A stretch of 21,219 bases of DNA from Pseudomonadota bacterium. Lineage in GTDB: Bacteria > Pseudomonadota > Gammaproteobacteria > Burkholderiales > Burkholderiaceae_F. Of this stretch, positions 1 through 5,962 are shown piece by piece (within the stretch, counting starts at the first letter, position 1; each line of letters opens with the position of its first letter). The position numbers and the translations under genes are program-made. The stretch covers positions 1-21,219 of the forward strand of contig JAEZVV010000177.1 in the NCBI GenBank assembly GCA_023443095.1, in the 5' to 3' direction. The notes under the pieces are model-generated. The model was not told the DNA's origin. It ran no database searches and worked only from the letters and a program-made list of their open reading frames with translations.

Positions 1-2
1 AT

Positions 3-137
3 ACCAGCGGTAACCACGCCCACTGGCAACGCAGCCGCTACCAGAGTGCACCCTCGTTGACCCAACTCGTCCACGACCAGGCCCGCGCCTGGCGACTGGG
101 CCAGCTCGAACCGGCCGCCGCCCTCGACCCGGCGTGA
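3..137 (+). CDS. 3' end of an unidentified gene (left-edge partial)
   Basis: An open frame enters from the left edge and stops at TGA 135-137, leaving 44 C-terminal residues that end in LEPAAALDPA. The other two plus-strand frames stop early (TAA at 11-13, TGA at 58-60), so this is the only one that can be a gene tail. The segment is hydrophilic, rich in Gln, Arg and Ala, with no motif I recognise. It converges on mgtA with 27 bp between the stop codons and no clear terminator there. The product is unknown, and whether it is coding at all is uncertain because so little is visible. Confidence 0.4.
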   Translation, partial: TSGNHAHWQRSRYQSAPSLTQLVHDQARAWRLGQLEPAAALDPA

Positions 138-164
138 ACGCAGCGCGCCTCATTGTCGCGCTTC

Positions 165-2825
165 TCAACCCAGCCCGAAGCGCCGCACCAGATGGGTCTT
201 TGCCACCTGGGTCAGCCCGAGGTAAGACGCCAGAATGATCAGCAACGCCAACCAGTAGCCGGTCGGCAGTGGCACGAAACCCAGTGCCGGAGCGAAGGGT
301 GAAAAAGGCAGCCACATGCCGAAGGCGCAGATCGCCAACGTGGTGAACATCAGAGGCAGGCTGGGGCGGCTGTGGACGAAGGGAATGCCGCCGGTGCGCA
401 ACACATGGACGATCAGGGTCTGCGACAGCAACGACTCGACGAACCAGCCGGTCTGGAACAGGCTGGGCTGCTCCCAGGCGTGGAAGATCCAGAGCATGAG
501 GCCAAAGGTCAGGTAGTCGAACAGCGAACTGATCGGCCCGATGAAAAGCATGAAGCGGCCGATGTTGCCGATGTCCCAGCGCCGCGGCGAGCGGGTGTAT
601 TCGTCGTCGACTTCGTCGGTTGCCACCGCCGTCTGCGAGAAGTCGTAGGCGAGGTTGTTGAGCAGGATCTGCACCGGCGCCATCGGCAGGAAGGGCAGGA
701 AGGCCGAGGCTCCAAGCACGCTCAGCATATTGCCGAAGTTCGAGCTGGCGGTGATCTTGATGTATTTGATGATGTTGCCGAAGACACGCCGGCCCTCGAT
801 CACACCTTCTTCCAGCACCATCAGGCTCTTCTCGAGCAGGATGATGTCGGCCGATTCCTTGGCGATGTCGACCGCGGTGTCGACCGAGATGCCGACGTCG
901 GCAGCCTTGAGCGCCGGACCGTCGTTGATGCCGTCGCCCAGGAAGCCGACCACATGCCCGCGCGCATGCAGCGCACCGATCACGCGCGCCTTCTGCGCCG
1001 GCGAAAGCTTGGCAAACACGGTGGATTCCTGCGCGGCGTGGGCGAGCGCGGTGTCGTCCATCGACTCGACCTCGCTGCCGAGCAACACGCGGCTCACGTC
1101 GAGGCCGACGTCGCGGCAGATCTTGCGCGTCACCGCGTCGTTGTCGCCGGTGAGCACCTTGACCCTCACGCCAACCTGCGCCAACGCGGCGAGCGCCGCC
1201 CGGGCGCTGTCCTTGGGCGGATCGAGAAAGGCGATGTAGCCGGTGAGGATCAGGTCGGCCTCGTCGGCCACGCCGTAGGAGGCGACTTGCGCCGGCACTT
1301 CCTTGTAAGCGACGGCGATGACGCGGAACCCGTCGTCGTTGAACTCCCGCGTCACGCGCTGTAGTTCGTCGTAGTCGCCGGCCTCGATGACGCTGCGCAC
1401 GCCGTCGCGCTCGACCCAGCGACAGACGCCGAAGACCTCTTCGACCGCACCCTTGCAGATCAGCAGGTGCACGCCTTCGTCCTGCGACACGATCACTGAC
1501 ATCCGGCGCCGCTGAAAATCGAACGGGATCTCGTCGATCTTGGCGTAGCGGTGGGTCTCGTGCAGGTCCTTGTGGGTCTCGACGTGTTCAAGCACCGCCA
1601 CGTCGAGCAGGTTCTTAAGACCCGACTGATAGTAGCTGTTGAGGTAGGCCAGTTGCAGCACGTGTTCGCTCTCGGCGCCGTCGATGTCGATATGGCGCTC
1701 GAGCAGGACCTTGTCCTGCGTCAGCGTGCCGGTCTTGTCGGTACACAAGACATCCATCGCGCCGAAGTTCTGGATCGACGCCAGGCGCTTGACGATCACT
1801 TTCTTGCGCGACATCGCCAGCGCCCCTTTGGCCAGGTTGATCGTCACGATCATCGGCAGCATCTCGGGGGCAAGGCCCACCGCCACCGCCAGGGCGAACA
1901 TGAAGGACTCGAGCCAGTTGCCTTTCGAGAGCCCGTTGAGCAAGAAGACCAGCGGCACCATCACCGCCATGAAACGGATGATCAGCCAGATGAAACGCTG
2001 GATGCCAAGGTCGAAGCTGGTCGGCTCTCGTTCGCCCGCCATGGTCTGCGCCACCGCGCCGAAGTGGGTCGCGCCGCCGGTGGCCAGAACCAGGCCGAGG
2101 CCGGTACCGCTCACCACGTTGCTGCCCATGAAGCAGATGTTGTGCAGATCGAGCACCGCGGCGCTGCTGGCGGCGTGAGCGTATTTCTCGACCGGCAGCG
2201 ACTCGCCCGTGAGCGAGGCCTGGTTGATGAACAAGTCCTTGGCGGCAAGCAGTCGCAGATCGGCCGGGACCATGTCCCCGGCCGAGAGCCGCACGACATC
2301 GCCCGGCACCAGTTGCGAGATCGGCACTTCCACCGGCTCGGCCGCCAGCGGCCAGCCCGCCACGTTGGCGTCTCCATCGCGCCGCCGCAGCACGGTGGCA
2401 GTAGTGCGGACCATGGCGCGCAGCTGTTCGGCGGCGCGGCTAGAGCGGTATTCCTGAAGAAAGGAAAGGACCACCGACAGCATCACCATCACCGTGATGA
2501 CGATGGCGCCGCGCACCTCGCCCGTGAAGTCGGCCACCGCCGCCAGCACCAGCAGGAGGACGGAGAGCGGGCTGAGCAGAAGCTCAAGCAGGCGCCGCAG
2601 CGGGCGTTTGCGGGTGTCGTGCGCGACCAGGTTTTCGCCCCAGAGGGCGAGCCTTTCCTCAGCTTCGCTCGGAGTCAGACCCTCGGCGCGGCTCTCGAGC
2701 CGGACCAGCGCAGCGCCGGCCTCGAGCGCAGCCGCGGTCCGCAACAGCTGTGGATCGGCGCGTCGGCGCTGGGACTCGGGCCGGTCGGCGCGCAGCGACG
2801 TCCTGATACTGAAGACCATCGGCAT
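165..2825 (-). CDS. mgtA: Magnesium-translocating P-type ATPase (MgtA/MgtB type)
   Basis: Inner-membrane P-type ATPase of the P3B class, which brings Mg2+ into the cytoplasm using ATP. The 886-residue product is close to the usual length. An N-terminal cytoplasmic stretch and first membrane helices (about 83-123) are followed by the actuator motif TGES (206-209), helices around 280-330, the phosphorylation motif DKTGTLT with Asp363, then TGDN and GDGIND of the P domain. Near the C terminus, NNLAYDFSQ is typical of MgtA-type Mg2+ pumps. The start is ATGCCGATG. An AGGG lies flush against the first ATG but six bases before the second, so initiation at 2819 (residue 3) may be preferred. The first ~25 codons lie in a segment repeated at 4000-4076. 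No proline-rich mgtL-like leader is visible, but a 45-codon ORF ends 29 bp upstream. Confidence 0.95.
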   Translation of the reverse strand: MPMVFSIRTSLRADRPESQRRRADPQLLRTAAALEAGAALVRLESRAEGLTPSEAEERLALWGENLVAHDTRKRPLRRLLELLLSPLSVLLLVLAAVADFTGEVRGAIVITVMVMLSVVLSFLQEYRSSRAAEQLRAMVRTTATVLRRRDGDANVAGWPLAAEPVEVPISQLVPGDVVRLSAGDMVPADLRLLAAKDLFINQASLTGESLPVEKYAHAASSAAVLDLHNICFMGSNVVSGTGLGLVLATGGATHFGAVAQTMAGEREPTSFDLGIQRFIWLIIRFMAVMVPLVFLLNGLSKGNWLESFMFALAVAVGLAPEMLPMIVTINLAKGALAMSRKKVIVKRLASIQNFGAMDVLCTDKTGTLTQDKVLLERHIDIDGAESEHVLQLAYLNSYYQSGLKNLLDVAVLEHVETHKDLHETHRYAKIDEIPFDFQRRRMSVIVSQDEGVHLLICKGAVEEVFGVCRWVERDGVRSVIEAGDYDELQRVTREFNDDGFRVIAVAYKEVPAQVASYGVADEADLILTGYIAFLDPPKDSARAALAALAQVGVRVKVLTGDNDAVTRKICRDVGLDVSRVLLGSEVESMDDTALAHAAQESTVFAKLSPAQKARVIGALHARGHVVGFLGDGINDGPALKAADVGISVDTAVDIAKESADIILLEKSLMVLEEGVIEGRRVFGNIIKYIKITASSNFGNMLSVLGASAFLPFLPMAPVQILLNNLAYDFSQTAVATDEVDDEYTRSPRRWDIGNIGRFMLFIGPISSLFDYLTFGLMLWIFHAWEQPSLFQTGWFVESLLSQTLIVHVLRTGGIPFVHSRPSLPLMFTTLAICAFGMWLPFSPFAPALGFVPLPTGYWLALLIILASYLGLTQVAKTHLVRRFGLG

Positions 2826-2828
2826 CCC
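2752..2828. repeat. Imperfect 77-bp direct repeat, copy A (mgtA start)
   Basis: This segment matches 4000-4076 at 72 of 77 positions with no gaps, offset 1248 bp, same orientation. The five differences are at 2774, 2781, 2798, 2808 and 2816. It holds the mgtA start codon and roughly its first 25 codons, read on the minus strand. Weaker similarity continues about 20 bp further right (AGCAAGGCCA against GGCAAGTCCA). On the left, similarity ends abruptly where MgtA continues in one copy and HlyD in the other. Confidence 0.85.
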
Positions 2829-2854
2829 TGAGCAAGGCCAGCAGGGCTGGCAAG

Positions 2855-2992
2855 TCAGCCTTGGGCGTCAAGCAGTTGCTTTTCAGCAAAACTCTTGAAG
2901 TAAGCGTCCAGTGTGTCTGCACCCGCGCTGGCGAAGTCCCAGTGATCGGGACTCCGTAACTCCCGTTTCAAGATATCTTGAAATGACTCCAT
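2855..2992 (-). CDS. Small hydrophilic protein, 45 aa, unknown function
   Basis: A short ORF from ATG (2990-2992) to TGA (2855-2857). The product begins MESFQDILKREL and ends AEKQLLDAQG. It is charged, with no membrane helix or signal peptide, and probably helical. Support for it being real: GAGGG lies three bases before the ATG, it starts only 12 bases after the stop of the upstream membrane protein gene, and it shares that gene's strand and lower GC. It ends 29 bp before mgtA. It could be a third protein of the hlyD-linked cassette or a translated leader of mgtA. There is no run of proline or other codons of the kind used in known mgtA leader peptides. I recognise no family. Confidence 0.55.
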   Translation of the reverse strand: MESFQDILKRELRSPDHWDFASAGADTLDAYFKSFAEKQLLDAQG

Positions 2993-3004
2993 ATGCCCTC
3001 AGAA

Positions 3005-3661
3005 TTACCGACGTTGAGTGTGTTTAGAGTTGAGCCGCAGATAAAACGTAAGTGCGATAACCCCAGGAAGCATCGAGAGAAAAAACAGGCCACCACCGTC
3101 AACCAGCGCGAGCCCAAAGCGATTGGCAGTCGTAAATCCAGGCATAAAGCTCGAGTCGCCGGGAAGCAACCACATGCCAAAGAACGCCAACACGTAGCCG
3201 AACAACAAAACCAACTCGGAAGTCGGCTTGATGACCCGAGGACGCACGCCGGACATCAGCGCAGCCAGGGCGACCCGTCGACGCCCCCAAAACAACACCC
3301 ACCCCACAAGCGTCGCAGGAAGCCAAAGGAAGAATGCGTAAACTTTGACGACACTAACGACTTGAGGAAACTCTGAATAGCGTGCGTACTCAGCGAGAAA
3401 CGGAAACCACGCCATGGCTCGATATGTAATCACGCCAAGCCATGGCCATCGGTCAAGCGCATTGACAGGGAGAAAAATAGCCAGCGCTGAAACAGTCAGC
3501 GCACAAACCAGCATCCCGTAGAAGAGCCAGGCCTCTGCGCGGGCCGATGCCTTCAATAGCTGTTCGACGACAGCTTTGTCCAGAATCTTCAGTTCACGGA
3601 CGTCGAGCTGATTCAGATCGATATTGGAAGACACCAAAGTTCGACGTTCGCTCTCCATCAT
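3005..3661 (-). CDS. Four-helix inner-membrane protein, unknown function
   Basis: The 218-residue product has a charged N-terminal cytoplasmic stretch of about 44 residues, then hydrophobic segments near 46-66, 104-125, 149-167 and 185-207, and a basic tail (NSKHTQRR). A further amphipathic stretch lies around 73-93. There is no catalytic motif that I can see. Its start overlaps the stop of the 36-codon ORF upstream (ATGA), so the two are probably translationally coupled. GC is clearly lower than in flanking genes: 42% at 3001-3060 and 48% at 3421-3480, against about 70% in a sample of the RND gene, which suggests acquisition by transfer. Because the operon begins with an hlyD remnant, a role linked to type I secretion is possible but only inferred. 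Confidence 0.8.
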   Translation of the reverse strand: MMESERRTLVSSNIDLNQLDVRELKILDKAVVEQLLKASARAEAWLFYGMLVCALTVSALAIFLPVNALDRWPWLGVITYRAMAWFPFLAEYARYSEFPQVVSVVKVYAFFLWLPATLVGWVLFWGRRRVALAALMSGVRPRVIKPTSELVLLFGYVLAFFGMWLLPGDSSFMPGFTTANRFGLALVDGGGLFFLSMLPGVIALTFYLRLNSKHTQRR

Positions 3662-3768
3662 GCAAAGGTCCTCATCAGCAATCCGGCTATGCCAAACAGC
3701 GTGACGACTACAAAATCAAACTGTTGGTCGAGGTTCGCTCGCCACGGCATTTTTCTTGGTTGACTCAT
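3658..3768 (-). CDS. Single-helix membrane peptide, 36 aa, unknown function
   Basis: The ORF runs from ATG (3766-3768) to TGA (3658-3660). The product starts MSQPRKMPWRANLDQ and has one hydrophobic segment at about residues 18-33. The N terminus carries four basic residues, so by the positive-inside rule it should face the cytoplasm. GGGAGAGG a few bases upstream is a convincing ribosome-binding site. Its A of ATG is the last base of the hlyD-remnant stop codon (TGATG), and its own TGA overlaps the next gene's ATG. Two such junctions in a row are strong evidence of a real, coupled gene. I recognise no family. Confidence 0.7.
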   Translation of the reverse strand: MSQPRKMPWRANLDQQFDFVVVTLFGIAGLLMRTFA

Positions 3769-4073
3769 CACCTCTCCCTTCCAGCTTCGTTCCCAATCCG
3801 CTGCAGGGGGCTGAGCAAATATTCCATCACCCGCCGCGTCCCCTGGTGGATCTCCGCCGTCACCGCCATCCCTGCGGTGATCGGCAGCGTCCCTCCGCCC
3901 GGTAGCGCCAGCGCCTGCGTGTCGAGTTCGACCACCGCCTTGTAGGCCAGGGCTGGCGCGTTAAGCGTGTTGGCCCGCACGGCCTTAGCCGCGTCCTGCG
4001 GATCGGCGCGTCGGCGCTGGGCCTCGGGTCGGTCGGCGCGCAGCGGCGTCCTGATGCTGAAGATCATCGGCAT
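3768..4073 (-). pseudogene. hlyD 3' remnant fused to an mgtA-like start
   Basis: The C-terminal ~70 residues are those of a HlyD-type type I secretion membrane fusion protein: LAYKAVVELDTQ, then ITAGMAVTAEIHQGTR, and the end EYLLSPLQRIGNEAGRER, which resembles the E. coli HlyD end (YLLSPLEESVTESLRER). Full HlyD proteins have about 400-480 residues, so the membrane anchor, coiled coil and lipoyl domains are all missing. In their place are ~25 codons almost identical to the start of mgtA, in frame. The ORF has 101 codons from the repeat-borne ATG, and an in-frame ATG at 4119-4121 could extend it. No partner ABC transporter gene is nearby. It is most likely a decayed gene, though a short protein could still be made and couple translation into the 36-codon ORF. 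Confidence 0.8.
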
Positions 4074-4076
4074 CCC
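4000..4076. repeat. Imperfect 77-bp direct repeat, copy B (hlyD remnant)
   Basis: Partner of 2752-2828, 72/77 identical. Read on the minus strand it supplies the ATGCCGATG start and the first ~25 codons of the hybrid ORF, after which the sequence becomes HlyD-like. No terminal inverted repeats, target duplication or transposase is visible near either copy, so it does not look like an insertion sequence end. Confidence 0.85.
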
Positions 4077-4121
4077 CAGGCAAGTCCATCGGGCCTTGCC
4101 GCTGGGCGATCCAAGAGGCAA

Positions 4122-4361
4122 TCGAATGCCCCGGGGTGATCGCAGATTGTTGTTCGGCGACTGCGACGCGCACGCTACGCGCCCCCCGTGAGCAGGTCAA
4201 AGCAAACTCTGGCCTTCAGCCCCTCCTGCCAGTAGCCGCGAGCAGACCGACCCGCGCCGGGTCAGGAGGCCGTGGAAGTGGCGACGATCCATTCCTTCGA
4301 AGCGGAGTGCCGAGTCGGCTGCCGGAACCGTTGGGAAGCTCCTGCCCTCTGCTGCGAAGTC
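4122..4361. other. Intergenic stretch without a recognisable gene
   Basis: This lies between the hlyD remnant and the GFA gene. A minus-strand frame stays open over 3985-4200 and reads through the 77-bp repeat in a different phase. It has no recognisable product, no convincing ribosome-binding site and no compositional support. No transposase, terminator hairpin or repeat array is seen. It may be debris of the missing 5' part of the secretion locus, but nothing in it proves that. Confidence 0.4.
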
Positions 4362-4883
4362 TTAGCCGCCGCTCTTCCCGGCAGCCTGGCTAGCCTCGAT
4401 CCGCGACAAGAGCCGCTCACGCCGCGCCAGACTCTCGGCCGGCCAGTATTCCTCCCGCTCGTAATACTCGGCCACGACCGGGACGCCCTCCGGCAGCACC
4501 ACCCAAGGCTGCTTGGCCGCAGTGAAGATGTGGATATCCGGAGGCAGCAGCTCGGGCTTGTCCAAGGTGCCTACCCGGACGAACCTGACCCAGGGGCCTG
4601 CGCCGGCGTAATAGCTCCAGAGCGCCAGCCTGCACCGCGGGCAGCGGGCGATGATCTGGCCGCGCCCGCTCGCTGAGGGCGTATTGACGAGCTCCGGCGA
4701 CGCCCCAAGGTCCAAGACTCGATCCGCCTCGATCATGGCATTCAAGGCGAACGAGGCGCCGGACTCGCGTTGACACCAGCGGCAATGGCAGCAATGCACG
4801 AAGAGTGGGGCGGTCTGCATGCGATACCGCACCGCGTGGCAATCGCAACCTCCTTCAGCGGGGAAGCCGTATGCAAGGGTCAT
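4362..4883 (-). CDS. GFA / CENP-V domain zinc protein
   Basis: A 173-residue protein of the glutathione-dependent formaldehyde-activating enzyme (GFA/CENP-V) family. The zinc-ligand pattern is complete: CDC (Cys13, Cys15), CHCRWC (Cys32, Cys34, Cys37) and CPRC (Cys81, Cys84), with the family signature CQRESGASFALN after the second cluster. Family members coordinate Zn and include Gfa itself, but most paralogues have unknown substrates and formaldehyde activity should not be assumed. The C-terminal ~40 residues (YEREEYWPAESLARRERLL) go beyond the conserved domain. GAGGT five to six bases before the ATG supports the start. It is a single gene, with a gap to the tRNA upstream and the hlyD remnant downstream. 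Confidence 0.88.
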   Translation of the reverse strand: MTLAYGFPAEGGCDCHAVRYRMQTAPLFVHCCHCRWCQRESGASFALNAMIEADRVLDLGASPELVNTPSASGRGQIIARCPRCRLALWSYYAGAGPWVRFVRVGTLDKPELLPPDIHIFTAAKQPWVVLPEGVPVVAEYYEREEYWPAESLARRERLLSRIEASQAAGKSGG

Positions 4884-5064
4884 GGCTGACCTCTACGCTC
4901 GGATGACGGAGACAGGCCGACTGCAATCCCAACCCTAGAAACGGAAGTGCAGCCTGCCCCATCTTGCAGCGTCACCGGCTTCGCGGCGAATCACCCCTCC
5001 CCAAGCGGAGGGTTACATCTCTTGCCGCTCCCAGCCGCCTCCGCTCACGTCCAGAGCGGAAATG

Positions 5065-5098
5065 AAAAAGCCCCGCAGATCAAGGATCTACGGGGCTT
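5065..5098 (-). terminator. Rho-independent terminator behind tRNA-Val
   Basis: On the minus strand, AGCCCCG and AGATC-type arms pair with their complements around a 3-base loop, with one internal mismatch (hairpin 5069-5097), followed by a run of T (complement of 5065-5069). It lies seven bases beyond the CCA end of the tRNA and would end that transcript. Confidence 0.85.
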
Positions 5099-5104
5099 GG
5101 CATC

Positions 5105-5179
5105 TGGTGGGCGGTACAAGTTTCGAACTTGTGACCCCTGCCGTGTGAAGGCAGTGCTCTACCGCTGAGCTAACCGCCC
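5105..5179 (-). tRNA. tRNA-Val (anticodon CAC)
   Basis: On the minus strand a complete cloverleaf can be read: acceptor arms GGGCGGT/ACCGCCC, D arm with AGCTCAGCGGTAGAGC, anticodon arm CTGCC-TTCACAC-GGCAG, T arm with GTTCGAAAC, discriminator A and an encoded CCA (5105-5107). Loop position 34-36 is CAC, which reads GUG valine codons. Length is 75 nt with CCA. It lies downstream of dnaQ on the same strand; E. coli also has a tRNA gene (aspV) next to dnaQ. It has its own promoter-like sequence and terminator. Confidence 0.95.
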
Positions 5180-5189
5180 AGAGCTGCGC

Positions 5190-5218
5190 ATTGTACACAT
5201 TTTCTGCCCTGCCTTCAG
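5190..5218 (-). promoter_or_regulatory. Probable sigma-70 promoter of tRNA-Val
   Basis: On the minus strand TACAAT (complement of 5190-5195) is a good -10 box. CTGAAG (complement of 5213-5218), 17 bases upstream, is a weak -35. Transcription would start near 5183, a few bases before the mature tRNA 5' end. The -35 falls inside the hairpin at 5206-5227. Confidence 0.5.
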
Positions 5219-5227
5219 AGGCGGGGC
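5206..5227. terminator. GC-rich hairpin after dnaQ
   Basis: GCCCTGCCT pairs with AGGCGGGGC over nine base pairs (one G-T) around a 4-base loop. It lies 10 bases past the dnaQ stop. On the minus strand no T run follows; the T run at 5235-5239 lies on the plus-strand side. It could weaken dnaQ read-through into the tRNA but is not a canonical terminator. Confidence 0.3.
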
Positions 5228-5237
5228 GACCGGGTTT

Positions 5238-5954
5238 TTACGCGCCGGCGCTGCCCTTGGCCGCCGCGCTGCGCCAGACCGGCTCGCCCTTGCTGGCCTT
5301 GGCGATCGCGTCGAGCACCTGCTCGTGTGTCGCCAGCTCGTCGGCCGAGGCGGCCACGAAAACGAGCCGGCTGAGGTCGATCGGCACGGCGTTGTCGACT
5401 TCCTGCTCGTCTTCGTCGAGGTCGATCACCAGGCTGTCCTGGCCGCGCGTCATGGCCAGGTAGACGTCGGCCAGCAGCCCGGCGTCGAGCAAGGCGCCGT
5501 GCAGGGTGCGGTGCGAGTTGCTGATCTCGTAGCGGTCGCACAAGGCGTCGAGCGAGTTGCGCTTGCCCGGGTGCAGCGAGCGCGCCATCGCGAGCGAATC
5601 GGTGACCTTGGCGCAGTAGTCGGTGAACTTGCCGCGCTTCAAGCGCTTGAGTTCGGCGTCGAGGAACTCGACGTCGAACGAGGCGTTGTGGATGATGACT
5701 TCGGCGCCGTCGACGAACTCGAGCAGTTCGTCGACCACTTCGGCGAACTTGGGCTTGTCCGACAGAAACTCGAGCGAAAGGCCGTGCACCGCCTCGGCGC
5801 CTTCGTCGATCTCGCGCTCGGGGTTGATGTAGTGGTGCAGACGGCGCTCGCCGAGGCGGCGGCCGGCGATCTCGACGCAGCCCACCTCGATCACGCGGTG
5901 GCCGGCCCGCGCCTCGAGGCCGGTGGTTTCGGTATCCAGTACAACTTGCCGCAT
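5238..5954 (-). CDS. dnaQ: DNA polymerase III epsilon subunit (3'-5' exonuclease)
   Basis: The proofreading subunit of the replicative polymerase core, which removes misincorporated bases and binds the alpha subunit. The 238-residue product has all five DEDDh residues: Asp7 and Glu9 in DTETTG, Asp94 in HNASFD, and His152 and Asp157 in LHGALLDAGLLADVY. The region after ~175 is the usual linker and C-terminal tail that contacts alpha. The gene lies 8 bp after the RND transporter gene on the same strand, so it is probably co-transcribed with the pump. In most relatives rnhA is directly adjacent instead. Confidence 0.95.
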   Translation of the reverse strand: MRQVVLDTETTGLEARAGHRVIEVGCVEIAGRRLGERRLHHYINPEREIDEGAEAVHGLSLEFLSDKPKFAEVVDELLEFVDGAEVIIHNASFDVEFLDAELKRLKRGKFTDYCAKVTDSLAMARSLHPGKRNSLDALCDRYEISNSHRTLHGALLDAGLLADVYLAMTRGQDSLVIDLDEDEQEVDNAVPIDLSRLVFVAASADELATHEQVLDAIAKASKGEPVWRSAAAKGSAGA

Positions 5955-5962
5955 CGAGTCTC

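Noticed and set aside
372..2831. Long plus-strand open frames opposite mgtA (372-1364 and 1551-2831)
   Set aside because: They are His/Arg/Asp/Gln-rich antisense frames caused by high GC, with no motifs; the minus strand carries a complete P-type ATPase.
2826..3004. Mg2+-sensing mgtA leader RNA of the Salmonella type
   Set aside because: There is no proline-codon-rich leader peptide and no recognisable alternate stem-loops; only a 45-codon ORF is seen.
2752..4076. Composite transposon bounded by the 77-bp repeats
   Set aside because: No transposase, terminal inverted repeats or target-site duplications are visible, and the repeats lie within coding sequence.
4947..5168. Plus-strand 73-codon frame across the tRNA terminator and tRNA
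   Set aside because: Its end is a translation of the tRNA complement, a common false gene; the tRNA explains the sequence.
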